A DNA stretch of 41,103 bases, taken from the NCBI GenBank assembly GCA_945787735.1, contig CALZIQ010000016.1:1-41103 (forward strand). Direction: 5' to 3'. Each line of letters begins with the position of its first letter. Positions within the stretch are counted from its first letter, which is position 1. Both the position numbers and the translations under genes were made by a program. The DNA is from an uncultured Chromatiaceae bacterium. GTDB taxonomy: Bacteria; Pseudomonadota; Gammaproteobacteria; Tenderiales; Tenderiaceae. A model generated the notes under the pieces. That model did no database searches. It worked only from the letters and a program-made list of their open reading frames with translations, and was not told the DNA's origin. Positions 9,276-18,632 of this stretch are shown here, in pieces.

Positions 9276-9947
9276 ATGCGCGCGGTATTTGTAGGAGCAG
9301 GAAAACTAGCAGTGATGACGGCAAAATCGTTACTCAAACGCGGCCACGAAGTAGTCATCATCGAACGTGAGAAGAAACGCATCGCCACGCTGACAGAAAC
9401 GCTGGATTGCGGCATCCTCCACGGTGACGGCAGCCGCCCGGCCATTCTCAGAGAAGCCGATCCGGCCAATACTGACCTGCTGTTTTGCCTCACCGGCGAT
9501 GACCAGGCCAACATCCTCGCCAGCCTGGCCAGCCGTTCACTGGGCTACAAACGCGTGGTCACCAAGATCAACGACCCGGAGCTGGAACACATCTGCATCG
9601 AGCTGGGACTGGAAGACACTATCATTCCCGACCGCACTATCAGCCGTCTGCTGGCCGATAAGTTTGAAGGGCGTGACCCGTTAGAACTTTCAACCATGAT
9701 TCGGGAAGAAGCGCGCATTTTCTCTTTTGTGCTACCGGATAGTTTTGAAGGCGGTATCGCTGAGTTGGAATTGCCTGGCGATGCCCGTGTGGTCTGCGTC
9801 TATCGTCAGACTAAGCTGATCATTCCTGATGATCAAACCAAATTGAAGGCGGATGACGAGGTTGTTGTCATTGCTCATCGTGAAGCATTGAAATTACTAG
9901 AACAACGCTGGTGGCCGAAATCAAATGAAAAACCTGAATCAGACTAA
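9276..9947 (+). CDS. trkA: Trk system K+ uptake regulator TrkA (single RCK unit)
   Basis: A 223-residue cytoplasmic NAD(H)/nucleotide-binding regulator. The N-terminal RCK domain (about 1-120) starts with a Rossmann strand-turn (VGAGKLAVM, with Ala at the third glycine position of GxGxxG) and continues with VVIIEREKKR, GDGSRPAILREA and LTGDDQANILASLA. An RCK_C domain follows at about 140-215 (ELELPGDARVVCVYR...LKADDEVVVIAH). There is one RCK pair, as in KtrA-like or half-length TrkA proteins; E. coli TrkA has two. It lies directly downstream of trkH with 2 nt between them. Confidence 0.92.
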   Translation: MRAVFVGAGKLAVMTAKSLLKRGHEVVIIEREKKRIATLTETLDCGILHGDGSRPAILREADPANTDLLFCLTGDDQANILASLASRSLGYKRVVTKINDPELEHICIELGLEDTIIPDRTISRLLADKFEGRDPLELSTMIREEARIFSFVLPDSFEGGIAELELPGDARVVCVYRQTKLIIPDDQTKLKADDEVVVIAHREALKLLEQRWWPKSNEKPESD

Positions 9948-9983
9948 TAACCACATTGCATTACTTTCTTAAAGGAAGACCCA

Positions 9984-10382
9984 ATGACTGGTCTGAAAAA
10001 TACAACCGCGGGCAATCTTTGAAACAATAGTCAACATAATATTCAGCGTGCTGCTAGCATTCATCACCCTTGGCATTATCACTAGTGTTGGCGAGCTTTT
10101 TTATACCATCGTCGACATGTTCCTCAAACCCGGTATTGCAGACTACTATCTGAGAATGATTACAGATGTACTGGCATTGTTCGTGCTCATAAAATTGTCA
10201 CACTCACTGCTGGAACATTTCATCAGCCGCCGTACCCGAATAAAAAATCACTACCGAAGAAATTTTTACCATGAGCCTCTAGCTACTTGTGCTGGGATTG
10301 ATTCGCATCGGCGCAGTCTGAACCTATCTGCTCGGCAATAGATACGAGCACGATGGTAATTCGGCAACTGGGGATAATCAGC
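9984..10382 (+). pseudogene. Decayed PsiE-like small membrane protein gene
   Basis: ATG 9984 (AAAGGAAG upstream) opens a frame that stops after 12 codons. A +1 shift in the A run at 9996-10000 restores a good membrane-protein frame (KIQPRAIFETIVNIIFSVLL, then LAFITLGIITSVGELFYTI and YYLRMITDVLALFVLIKLSH). This frame runs to about 10240. After that the product becomes unrelated. A different frame from about 10270 gives LLVLGLIRIGAV and YLLGNRYEHDGN with stops between, which looks like the original C-terminus. So at least two frame changes and two in-frame stops are present. The hydrophobic pattern resembles phosphate-starvation PsiE-like proteins; that family call is tentative. The right boundary is approximate. 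Confidence 0.7.
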
Positions 10383-10392
10383 ATCAGTCAAA

Positions 10393-11003
10393 TCAGCTCT
10401 TGTTCAAACTGAACATATCACGCAATGTGCTGTGACCGGCCAGATGGTGCCGATATGCCACGAGAATGTGCGCAATAATTTAGATCCACATAAAAGTTAA
10501 GGCCAGCTCGTGAATCTCGGCGACCCCTCCGGCTGGCGATGTCAGTTTGGCGCCACCTTCAGGGATCAGGAAATACAGCAACATACCACTCAGCGCCATC
10601 ACGCCCGCTATCAACAAACCGAGACCATGCACCAGACCCACCAAACCACCGCTACGAGGCCCCCCGTTAATTTGCTTACCCATTTTTAGCTGTTTCAAGT
10701 CTTCGACTATCTGATGGCGACCGGCCGCCCCAACGGAAACAGTTCACTGAATCCGTTGTCACTCGCTTTGAATAGCCAAAACCAATGCACCAAGACAAAC
10801 ACAACAGCAATGATACTCATCATCTCGTGCAGTTCGAAGAAAGCAGCATCCGTTGTTTGTATCTTTTGCGGTGTATCCGGAAACTCCATCACCAAACTGA
10901 TCAACAACTGCAAACCAATCGATATGGCAACACCAAAGTGAATTAGTTTAGTAGGTAAACTCCATGTATTCGACACGTTTATCTCATATGCCCTGTTAAA
11001 CAA
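10393..11003 (-). pseudogene. Broken cytochrome b561-like gene
   Basis: Two adjacent frames together encode a four-helix cytochrome b561/b6-type membrane protein. The first part (11003-10707) has SLPTKLIHFGVAISIGLQLL and HEMMSIIAVVFVLVHWFW. The second (about 10712-10480) has VHGLGLLIAGVMALSG and VAEIHELALTFMW. Histidines expected to ligate heme are visible in both. The parts are separated by a frameshift near 10710; one missing base would give a continuous VAIQIVEDL. The second part then meets an in-frame TAA at 10480-10482. Beyond it the same frame continues as IIAHILVAYRHHLAGH and LRDMFSLNKS to a TGA at 10393, a plausible native C-terminus. The N-terminal start (TTG 11003) is also poor. Either the gene is dead or this stretch has sequencing errors. 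Confidence 0.75.
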
Positions 11004-11052
11004 ATAATCATATTCATAACCGTTTTTTGGGCAATCTCAATTATAAGAACGC

Positions 11053-11625
11053 TCAACCAAGGCGCCTTCGTTCGGCGGCATTGCTCCGATAAATGAATAC
11101 GCCCAAAATCAGCACGCCTACTGTTACCACCGTGACCATCACCTCGACTTCATAATGTTTGATCTCACCAAGCAGGGCCTCTTCACCACGACCGAAATAA
11201 AATCCGGCCAGCCCGACAACAACAGCCCACAGTGCAGCACCAATTAAATTCAGCGCGGCAAACCTAAGGTAAGGGATATTTCTCATGCCGATAGCGAACG
11301 GCGTCACCGTACGCAAGCCATAAAGAAAACGAAAACCCAGAATCAGTAACGACTGATGCCGCTGAATGATTTTAAACACACGCTCCGAACGCGCTTGCCA
11401 GGCAGGGCGGCGCGACAACATTCTGCTGCCATGACGCCGCCCGAGAAAGAAATAGAGCTGATCACCAATGACCGTTCCAAGGAAACCACAAATGATCACC
11501 CAGCCAATGGACAAATAGCCCATATGTGCCGCAACGCCCCCCAATATCAAAATGGTTTCACCTTCGAGGAAGGTGCCAAGTAACAGAATCGGATATCCGA
11601 ACTAATTCAGCAATGATTCAAGCAT
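11053..11625 (-). pseudogene. DedA-family membrane protein gene with premature stop
   Basis: From ATG 11625 the frame reads MLESLLN, then TAG at 11602-11604, then FGYPILLLGTFLEGE and ILGGVAAHMGYLSIGW, which is the classic DedA N-terminus. The remaining 165 codons are intact: GDQLYFFLGRRHG, RPAWQARSERVF, FRFLYGLRTVTPFAIGM and C-terminal helices. DedA proteins are inner-membrane proteins tied to lipid transport and proton-motive force. A single CAG-to-TAG change at codon 8 would explain the stop. Restart from a downstream TTG (e.g. 11550) would lose the first helix, so it is listed as a probable pseudogene rather than a short gene. Confidence 0.75.
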
Positions 11626-11759
11626 GATCGTGGACCATGACAATTAGTGGGAATTAATCTCAAAACCAGCGTTTGCGTTAAAAAACCGAAATCTGTAGTG
11701 CCATCACCCGAGGACATAGAGCCCAAGCAAGCTCTCTTCACGGCTCAAAGCTCATCTCC

Positions 11760-12653
11760 TTATTTGAACTGTTTGATTGCCTCCCAGGCTTGCTCCGCTG
11801 TATCCACATAACGAAACAACTCTAGATCATGACTATCAATCACCCCCTCTTCCACCATAGCCTCGAAATTAATGATCTTCTGCCAATACTGTTTGCCGAA
11901 CAACAATACGGGCACCGGTGTAATTTTTCCTGTCTGAATCAAGGTCAAAGTTTCGAACAGTTCATCCAAGGTACCAAAGCCACCGGGAAAGGCAACCAGC
12001 CCACGGGCACGTTTAAGAAAATGCATTTTGCGAATAGCAAAATAGTGAAACTGAAAACAGAGCTCGGGGGTGATATAGGGATTGGGCTTCTGCTCAAACG
12101 GCAACACAATATTCAGTCCGATACTCTTGCCGTCTACATCCGCTGCGCCACGATTGGCTGCCTCCATGATGCCCGGCCCACCACCGGTAATCACTACCAT
12201 TTTGCCTGTTTCGACATTCGAGTTCGCCTGAGTAATCAAGGCGGCAAGCTTGCGCGCCTCATCATAGTAACGGCTTTTCTCTAACACCCGGCGGGCGATT
12301 TTTACTTCACGTTTCAAGCCGGTATCAGTCAGCTCTGACTGTAACTGTTGCTCTGCCTTAGCCAGGCGTTTGCGCGCGGCCTGACTATCCGGTATGCGGG
12401 CACTGCCGAAAATCACAAGAGTCGATTCAATGCCCTCATCCTGCTGAACCAGCTCAGGCTTAAGCAACTCCAGCTGCAGCCGAACCGGTCGCAATTCGTC
12501 ACGCAATAAAAAATCATCATCTGTATAGGCTAGCCGGTAGCTGGGTGAACGAGTTTGCGCTGAATCCACCACCAACTCAGCATCTCTGGCATCTTTCTGT
12601 GCGCTTGGAAATGGACCCCGGCTCAAAGAAACGCTCTCTTCATCTACGGCCAT
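11760..12653 (-). CDS. LOG-family protein (TIGR00730-like Rossmann fold)
   Basis: A 297-residue protein of the LOG (lysine-decarboxylase-like) family. Members hydrolyse nucleoside 5'-monophosphates to free base and ribose 5-phosphate; some act on cytokinin nucleotides. The family motifs GGGPGIMEAANRGA (157-170) and PGGFGTLDE (223-231) are both intact. Residues 1 to about 75 are an extra N-terminal region not found in minimal LOG proteins. A further helical, charged insert (about 90-140) suits the longer bacterial subgroup. ATG 12653 has GAGGAG just upstream. It is separated from neighbours by about 130 nt and 210 nt, so is probably transcribed alone. The real substrate is unknown. Confidence 0.85.
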   Translation of the reverse strand: MAVDEESVSLSRGPFPSAQKDARDAELVVDSAQTRSPSYRLAYTDDDFLLRDELRPVRLQLELLKPELVQQDEGIESTLVIFGSARIPDSQAARKRLAKAEQQLQSELTDTGLKREVKIARRVLEKSRYYDEARKLAALITQANSNVETGKMVVITGGGPGIMEAANRGAADVDGKSIGLNIVLPFEQKPNPYITPELCFQFHYFAIRKMHFLKRARGLVAFPGGFGTLDELFETLTLIQTGKITPVPVLLFGKQYWQKIINFEAMVEEGVIDSHDLELFRYVDTAEQAWEAIKQFK

Positions 12654-12862
12654 ATCAGCTCCTCGACTTCTACTAAAACCTTGAACTCAATTTATGAGAA
12701 CGTCTGTTAGTAGAGTACCAAAAATACATACAACAGTAACATCTGGCACCCCGCACAAATGACTTGCCAGTCACTAAGCATAGCTTCAGACAGAAAACTT
12801 TGTCTCAGTTTTGGCACCACCAAGAATAGCAGCAAGTACACGGCGATGCTTTGGTCAATTGT

Positions 12863-13564
12863 TTAAACGGTAAGATACTTTTTCACCAGCTCTGAATCCA
12901 ACGATGCCATCTCGCCTTTTGCCACATTACGACCACGATCAAGAATCACAAACTGCTTACCAACGCGACGGGCAAACGGCAGCTTCTGCTCTACTATCAG
13001 GACGGTAATTTTCTCTTCTTCGTTCAGGCGTAAAATCACATCACCAATCTCAGCAACGATATTGGGTTGAATACCCTCCGTAGGCTCATCTAGCAATAGC
13101 ATGCTTGGATTAAGCATAAGTGCGCGACCAATCGCCAATTGTTGCTGCTGCCCACCCGAAAGATCACCCCCTCGACGGTTTAACATTTCTTTCAACACGG
13201 GAAACATGTCATAGACTTTTTCGATGGCATTGATGGATTTATCAGCGCGTGAACTCAACCCGATCTTAAGATTTTCTTCCACACTTAGCTGCGGAAAAAT
13301 CTCGCGCCCCTGAGGTACATAACCGATGCCAACACGGGCCCTCTGTTCGGCTGCTTGTTTGGTCAAATCCTTATCACCAAACATGATGATTCCAGATTTC
13401 ACTGGCAGCAGGCCCATAATCGATTTCAACAGGGTTGTTTTGCCAACACCATTACGGCCCATGAGACAAACACAGCTGCCCTGCGCGACTTCAAGATCAA
13501 TATCCCACAGGGTATGGCTTTCACCATAAAACTGGTTGAGCCCTTTAACACTCAGCACCTTCAT
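12863..13564 (-). CDS. urtE: Urea ABC transporter ATP-binding subunit UrtE
   Basis: A 233-residue ATPase of the branched-chain amino acid/urea ABC class. It has Walker A GRNGVGKTT, signature LSGGQQQQLAIGRAL, Walker B MLLLDEPTEG and a switch His region (LIVEQKLPFA). YVPQGREIFPQLSVEENL is typical of LivF/UrtE. The ATG overlaps the urtD stop by 4 nt (ATGA), so the two are translationally coupled. With UrtD it should drive the UrtBC permease. Confidence 0.95.
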   Translation of the reverse strand: MKVLSVKGLNQFYGESHTLWDIDLEVAQGSCVCLMGRNGVGKTTLLKSIMGLLPVKSGIIMFGDKDLTKQAAEQRARVGIGYVPQGREIFPQLSVEENLKIGLSSRADKSINAIEKVYDMFPVLKEMLNRRGGDLSGGQQQQLAIGRALMLNPSMLLLDEPTEGIQPNIVAEIGDVILRLNEEEKITVLIVEQKLPFARRVGKQFVILDRGRNVAKGEMASLDSELVKKYLTV

Positions 13565-14424
13565 TCTCCCAAATACACGCTGACTACACGTGGATCGTTT
13601 TGCACTTCGTCCATACTGCCCTCAGCCAATACATGCCCTTCGTGCAGTACGGTAACTGTGCGTGCAATCGAGCGGATAAACTCCATATCATGCTCGACCA
13701 CAACCACGGAGTGCTTGCCTGCCAGGCTGGTGAGTAGTTCTGCGGTACGTTCTGTTTCTTGATGCGTCATTCCTGCGATTGGTTCATCCACCAACAATAC
13801 CCGCGGGTTCTGCACCACTAACATGCCAATTTCAAGCCACTGTTTTTGACCATGCGACAACTGTGACGCACGCAAGTCGCGTTCTGCCTGGAGATTAATA
13901 ATCTCCAAAGCTTGGTCGATTTTATCCTTTTGCTCACCGCTGAGTTTAAAAAACAAGCTAGGCCAAACACGCTTGTCCGCCTGCAAAGCAAGCTCTAGGT
14001 TTTGAAATACGGTGTGTTCGGGAAAAATAGTCGGCTTTTGAAACTTGCGCCCAATGCCTGCAGCTGCAATCTCGTATTCGGACATTCGGGTCAGGTCCAT
14101 GGTCTGACCAAAAAATACAGTGCCGCTATCCGGTCTAGTTTTGCCGGTGATGATGTCCATCATGGTGGTCTTGCCTGCGCCGTTGGGCCCGATGATGCAA
14201 CGCAGCTCGCCGTCGTTGATATAGAGGTTCAGATCATTGATGGCCTTAAAACCATCAAAGGCAACATTCACCCCTTCAAGATAAAGAATCGGGCCATGGG
14301 TGGTGTCTACCACACCCTCAATGACTGCACGCGTGCCAGGCATGGCTGGTGCGTGTTTGTCCAGCATGAAATCAAACACCCGATCGCGGCGCATAGTTTC
14401 ACGCAAATTATCCAGAGCCTTCAT
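13561..14424 (-). CDS. urtD: Urea ABC transporter ATP-binding subunit UrtD
   Basis: A 287-residue ATPase, partner of UrtE. The nucleotide-binding domain starts after an approximately 45-residue N-terminal extension, as is usual for UrtD. It has Walker A GPNGAGKTTMMD, signature LSHGQKQWLEIGM, Walker B VLLVDEPIAGMT and the C-terminal block VVVEHDMEFIRSIA. It overlaps urtC and urtE by 4 nt each (ATGA). Confidence 0.95.
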   Translation of the reverse strand: MKALDNLRETMRRDRVFDFMLDKHAPAMPGTRAVIEGVVDTTHGPILYLEGVNVAFDGFKAINDLNLYINDGELRCIIGPNGAGKTTMMDIITGKTRPDSGTVFFGQTMDLTRMSEYEIAAAGIGRKFQKPTIFPEHTVFQNLELALQADKRVWPSLFFKLSGEQKDKIDQALEIINLQAERDLRASQLSHGQKQWLEIGMLVVQNPRVLLVDEPIAGMTHQETERTAELLTSLAGKHSVVVVEHDMEFIRSIARTVTVLHEGHVLAEGSMDEVQNDPRVVSVYLGE

Positions 14425-15563
14425 GATGCAGACTCCTCAAGCGGTTTCTTCCTTATGCCCCACTCTTTTTTCTCGGCCAGCTGCTTAATCAAGCCGACGA
14501 TTCCCTGCGGCAGAAAGATGGTGACAAAGATAAACAAGGCACCAAGGAAAAACAGCCAGATTTCAGGCGCAAAGCCTGTGAAAAAAGTCTTAGCAAAATT
14601 GACTACGATAGCGCCGACCACGGCACCCACCAAGGTGCCACGCCCACCAACCGCTACCCACACGACTAATTCAATAGAGTTAAGTGGCGAAAACTCACCC
14701 GGATTGATAATACCCACCTGAGGGGTATACAAGGCACCGGCAATACCCGCCAGCATGGCTGAAAAAACCCAGATCCACAGTTTGAATGATTCAACCTTAT
14801 AACCAACAAAACGGGTGCGATCCTCGGCATCACGAATAGCAACCACCACCCGTCCCATCTTAGACGAGACGATATATTTGGATACCAGATAACCCAACCC
14901 CAAAAACAACACCGTGGCAATAAACAAGCCTGCACGCGTGCCATCCGACTGCAGGTCAAAACCTAGAATATCTTTAAAATCTGTCAGGCCGTTATTGCCG
15001 CCAAATCCCATCTCATTGCGGAAAAAGGCCAATAGCAAAGCAAAGGTCAATGCCTGAGTAATAATGGAAAGATATACACCCGTGACGCGTGAGCGAAAAG
15101 CCAGCCATCCAAACACAAAGGCAAGCACCCCTGGCGCTAGCATCGCCATCAACATGGCAAACCAAAACATATCAAAGCCTGACCAGTACCAGGGCAGCTC
15201 AGTCCAATTAAGAAATACCATAAAATCCGGCAACTCGGGATTTCCATATACACCCCGATCACCGATCTGTCGCATCAGATACATGCCCATGGCATAACCA
15301 CCCAAAGCAAAAAAGGCCGCATGACCCAAACTCAGGATTCCACAATAGCCCCACACAAGATCCAAGGCGATGGCCAACAAAGCGTAGCTGAGATATTTGC
15401 CCAGCAGTGTCAGCATGTAAGTGGAAACATGAAAGGCTGAGCCTTCCGGAATCACCAGATTGCAAAACGGCACGATGATGCCAAGCACCATGAGGCTGGA
15501 TAAAAACCACTTGGCAGCTTTATCGTTGGCTAACAGATTGATGATGAAGCTTCTATTTTCCAT
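14421..15563 (-). CDS. urtC: Urea ABC transporter permease UrtC
   Basis: A 380-residue inner-membrane permease of the LivM type. Multiple hydrophobic helices and the family segments ALDLVWGYCGILSLGHAAFF, GVYLSIITQALTFALL, FGGNNGLTDFKDILGF and WVAVGGRGTLVGAVVGA are visible. ATG 15563 starts 1 nt after the urtB stop; the frame is open a little further upstream but would overlap urtB. It pairs with UrtB to form the channel. Confidence 0.94.
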   Translation of the reverse strand: MENRSFIINLLANDKAAKWFLSSLMVLGIIVPFCNLVIPEGSAFHVSTYMLTLLGKYLSYALLAIALDLVWGYCGILSLGHAAFFALGGYAMGMYLMRQIGDRGVYGNPELPDFMVFLNWTELPWYWSGFDMFWFAMLMAMLAPGVLAFVFGWLAFRSRVTGVYLSIITQALTFALLLAFFRNEMGFGGNNGLTDFKDILGFDLQSDGTRAGLFIATVLFLGLGYLVSKYIVSSKMGRVVVAIRDAEDRTRFVGYKVESFKLWIWVFSAMLAGIAGALYTPQVGIINPGEFSPLNSIELVVWVAVGGRGTLVGAVVGAIVVNFAKTFFTGFAPEIWLFFLGALFIFVTIFLPQGIVGLIKQLAEKKEWGIRKKPLEESAS

Positions 15564-15564
15564 A

Positions 15565-17199
15565 TCAGTGCTCCGCCGCCCGGCCACGTTGCGGGAATAA
15601 TCCCCGTGGCTTTTTCTGGATAAACAGAATAATAAAAACTAACACCAGAATCTTTGCCAATACAGCCCCGGCCCAGGGTTCCAACACTTTATTGATTACA
15701 CCCAGCGACATAGCCGCCACCAACGTGCCCCACAGATTACCTACGCCACCAAACACCACCACCATAAACGAATCGATGATGTAGGCCTGGCCCATGTTGG
15801 GTCCAACATTGGTCAGCTGGCTCAAGGCCACACCGGCTATCCCGGCTATACCTGATCCCAAACCAAAGGTCATGGCATCGACCCAGCCGGTGCGAATACC
15901 CATTGCCCTCGCCATGGTTCGGTTTTGTGATACGGCACGCACATGCAGGCCAAGTGATGTCTTTTTCAGAATCATTAACAAAGCGGCGAATACCAGCAAG
16001 CTGAAGATAATGATATAAAAACGGTTATAGGTCAGTGACAAGGCACTATTTATTTCAAAGGTGCCACTCATCCATCCAGGTGTTTCAACCGAGCGATTAA
16101 GTGGCGAAAAGATTGTGCGTACTAGTTGTTGCAGGATTAGGCTGATGCCAAAGGTAGCTAATAGTGTCTCCAACGGGCGGCCATATAAAAAACGGATCAC
16201 GCCGCGCTCGATGGCAATACCCACCAGACCAGCAATCAAAAACGCCGCCGGCACCGCCACAAATAATGAATATTCGATGTGAGTTGGCATCAGTAACTGA
16301 ACCACATAGGTGGTGTAAGCACCGATCATGATCAACTCACCGTGGGCCATGTTGATCACGCCCATCACGCCAAAGGTGATAGCCAAACCTATTGCCGCTA
16401 GTAATAAAACCGAGCCGAGGCTGATACCGAAATAGATAGTCTCAGCCCAGCTGTTGTATTTGAGCTTGGCATCAATACGGGCAAGGGCTTTTATAGACGC
16501 CGAGCGCAATTCCCTGTCTTGCAGAAGATACCGTCCCTTTTCGTTCTTTGCTACCAGCGGCAGCAATGCTCCGCGCGCTTCAGACTCGAGGCTATCCCCC
16601 AGCGTTTTAATGGCGCTTAATTTGGTTTGTTTATTTTCAGACTGCATCTCGAAAAGAGCTATACCAATCCCAATGGCATCTTTAACTTTGCTCTCAGTTT
16701 CAATGGCAAGACGCTGTTGCAACAGCTCGACCGTCTCGGCATCCATATTCTTAAAGGTATTTCGTATCGCAGCTCGGCGCACATCAGGATCGTTATTATT
16801 AAAACTGAGTTTGGCTATGGCGCTACGCAGAATACCGCGCAGTTTATTATTGACCTTAATCTTCTTCAGCTCTCGCTTGCCTACCACCCCTAAGGCGTGA
16901 CCCGAAATCACATCTGTAACTGCCACCCCATCTTCGGCCTTGTCTGCAAACACGATCTTGTTTGGAGACTCTTCCTGAAAATAGAGATCCCCCTCCAACA
17001 TATATTTAAAGATCTTGAGTACACGCTCATCATTAGCGGTCTGCAGCTGCTCAATAACTTCGGCCTTTTTTGAAAAGCTTTTTTGTTTCAGCCCATCCAG
17101 AATGACAGAAAATTCAGCATTATTTGCCTGAACTGAAAATGGCAAGAGAAAAAATGGGCCTAGCAGCAATACCAGAATAAACGTGGTGAGCCGTCTCAT
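15565..17199 (-). CDS. urtB: Urea ABC transporter permease UrtB
   Basis: A 544-residue permease of the LivH type with the N-terminal extension that marks UrtB. Residues 1 to about 25 are a signal-like hydrophobic segment (cleavage near VQA). About 30-240 is a soluble helical, HEAT-like domain. The membrane domain covers about 250-535 with LAITFGVMGVINMAHGELIM, ATFGISLILQQLVR and VVFGGVGNLWGTLVAA. The C-terminal tail QKKPRGLFPQRGR is typical. It is separated from urtA by about 110 nt holding a terminator-like hairpin, so urtB-E may be expressed less than urtA. Confidence 0.95.
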   Translation of the reverse strand: MRRLTTFILVLLLGPFFLLPFSVQANNAEFSVILDGLKQKSFSKKAEVIEQLQTANDERVLKIFKYMLEGDLYFQEESPNKIVFADKAEDGVAVTDVISGHALGVVGKRELKKIKVNNKLRGILRSAIAKLSFNNNDPDVRRAAIRNTFKNMDAETVELLQQRLAIETESKVKDAIGIGIALFEMQSENKQTKLSAIKTLGDSLESEARGALLPLVAKNEKGRYLLQDRELRSASIKALARIDAKLKYNSWAETIYFGISLGSVLLLAAIGLAITFGVMGVINMAHGELIMIGAYTTYVVQLLMPTHIEYSLFVAVPAAFLIAGLVGIAIERGVIRFLYGRPLETLLATFGISLILQQLVRTIFSPLNRSVETPGWMSGTFEINSALSLTYNRFYIIIFSLLVFAALLMILKKTSLGLHVRAVSQNRTMARAMGIRTGWVDAMTFGLGSGIAGIAGVALSQLTNVGPNMGQAYIIDSFMVVVFGGVGNLWGTLVAAMSLGVINKVLEPWAGAVLAKILVLVFIILFIQKKPRGLFPQRGRAAEH

Positions 17200-17230
17200 A
17201 TATAACCCTGTTTATTATTTATAATTTAAC

Positions 17231-17263
17231 AAAAAGAAGGGGCGGCTCGATTACCCGCCCCTT
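17231..17263 (-). terminator. Hairpin with U tract between urtA and urtB
   Basis: Read on the minus strand, AAGGGGCGG and CCGCCCCTT pair over 9 bp (positions 17255-17263 with 17237-17245) around a 9-nt loop, followed by CTTTTTG. It lies between urtA and urtB. As the genes are functionally linked, this is likely a partial terminator or mRNA-stabilising hairpin giving more binding protein than permease. Confidence 0.8.
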
Positions 17264-17309
17264 TTCAGTTTTAATCAGAACTTAATATTATTACGAACTT
17301 AAGCGTGGT

Positions 17310-18590
17310 TCAAAAGTTCTGACCGGAACACTTTTTGGTTTTGCTGTTGTAATTACCACACTTCAGCGTCACCCAGTCTGCTTCGATATCTTTGCTGCCG
17401 GGCAGAAAATCAGACCAGGCATCGCCAGGCACCAGGTCATCGGTTTCCCAAACCACTTCAAACTGACCATCGTCCTGGATCTCACCAATTAACACAGGCT
17501 TGGTGATATGGTGATTGGCCAGCATTTTGGAAACACCACCCGTCAGGTTGGGCACTTCAACACCGATGATTGCATCAGCAACTTTATCGGTATCTGTGCT
17601 TTTTGCCATCTCTACCGCTTTTACCCACATGTTGAAACCGATGTAATGGGCCTCCATAGGGTCATTCGTCACACGTTTTTTGTCTTTAATAAATTTATGC
17701 CAGGCTTCGATAAAGGCATCGTTTTCATCCGCTTCAACACTCATAAAGTAATTCCAGGCAGCTAGATGTCCAACCAGTGGTTTGGTATCAATACCTGAAA
17801 GTTCTTCTTCGCCAACGGAAAATGCAACAACCGGAATATCTTCCGCAGAAAGCCCCTGGTTACCCAGCTCTTTATAAAAAGGCACGTTGGCATCGCCATT
17901 AATAGTTGAAACAACCGCAGTCTTCTTACCTTCTGAACCAAACTTCTTGATATCAGACACAATGGACTGCCAATCGGAATGACCGAATGGAGTGTAGTTA
18001 ATCATTATGTCCTTTTCTGCCACACCTTTGGCCTTGAGATAGGCTTCCAGGATTTTATTTGTGGTGCGCGGGTATACGTAATCCGTGCCGGCCAATACCC
18101 AGCGTTTCACACCAATTTCGTTCATCAGGTAATCAACCGCGGGAATCGCCTGCTGATTTGGCGCCGCACCGGTATAAAATACATTCTTAGACGACTCTTC
18201 GCCTTCGTACTGAACTGGGTAAAACATCAAACCATTTAGTTCTTCAATCACTGGTAATACAGATTTACGTGATACTGAGGTCCAGCAACCGAATATCACA
18301 TCCACTTTTTCTTTTTCGATAAGTTCACGCGTCTTTTCGGCAAACAGCGGCCAGTTTGACGCTGGATCTACCACTACTGGCTCCAACTTTTTACCCAGCA
18401 GCCCACCCTTTTTGTTTTGCTCTTCGATGAGCATCAGTATTGTGTCTTTCAATGTAGTTTCACTGATGGCCATGGTGCCGGAAAGCGAATGTAAAACACC
18501 AACCTTTATCGTTTCAGCCGCCATTGCGGCTTGCATGCCTACAGCCAGTGCTGCGGCCGATACGAGTGAAACAATCTTGCTCTTCTTCAT
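17310..18590 (-). CDS. urtA: Urea ABC transporter substrate-binding protein UrtA
   Basis: A 426-residue periplasmic urea-binding protein. Signal peptide residues 1-24 (cleavage near AMA-AET). The mature start TIKVGVLHSLSGTMAISETT, then DVIFGCWTSVSRKSVLPV, LMFYPVQYEGEE, WVLAGTDYVYPRTTN and the C-terminal KCGNYNSKTKKC are characteristic of UrtA/FmdD-type proteins. An RBS (AAGGGAAC) precedes the ATG. A terminator hairpin of the porin gene lies upstream, so urtA may be reached by read-through from the sigma-54 promoter or have its own promoter. Confidence 0.96.
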   Translation of the reverse strand: MKKSKIVSLVSAAALAVGMQAAMAAETIKVGVLHSLSGTMAISETTLKDTILMLIEEQNKKGGLLGKKLEPVVVDPASNWPLFAEKTRELIEKEKVDVIFGCWTSVSRKSVLPVIEELNGLMFYPVQYEGEESSKNVFYTGAAPNQQAIPAVDYLMNEIGVKRWVLAGTDYVYPRTTNKILEAYLKAKGVAEKDIMINYTPFGHSDWQSIVSDIKKFGSEGKKTAVVSTINGDANVPFYKELGNQGLSAEDIPVVAFSVGEEELSGIDTKPLVGHLAAWNYFMSVEADENDAFIEAWHKFIKDKKRVTNDPMEAHYIGFNMWVKAVEMAKSTDTDKVADAIIGVEVPNLTGGVSKMLANHHITKPVLIGEIQDDGQFEVVWETDDLVPGDAWSDFLPGSKDIEADWVTLKCGNYNSKTKKCSGQNF

Positions 18591-18632
18591 AGTAGTTCCC
18601 TTTTAGAATGACACCCTGTTCATATTAAAGAA

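Noticed and set aside
9984-11625. Stop-codon reassignment as the reason for in-frame stops
   Set aside because: TAA, TAG and TGA all interrupt frames here, frameshifts are also present, and the same codons end genes normally elsewhere in the window.
14002-14721. 239-codon plus-strand frame across urtD and urtC
   Set aside because: Antisense to two clear genes; the product is of mixed, non-domain composition.
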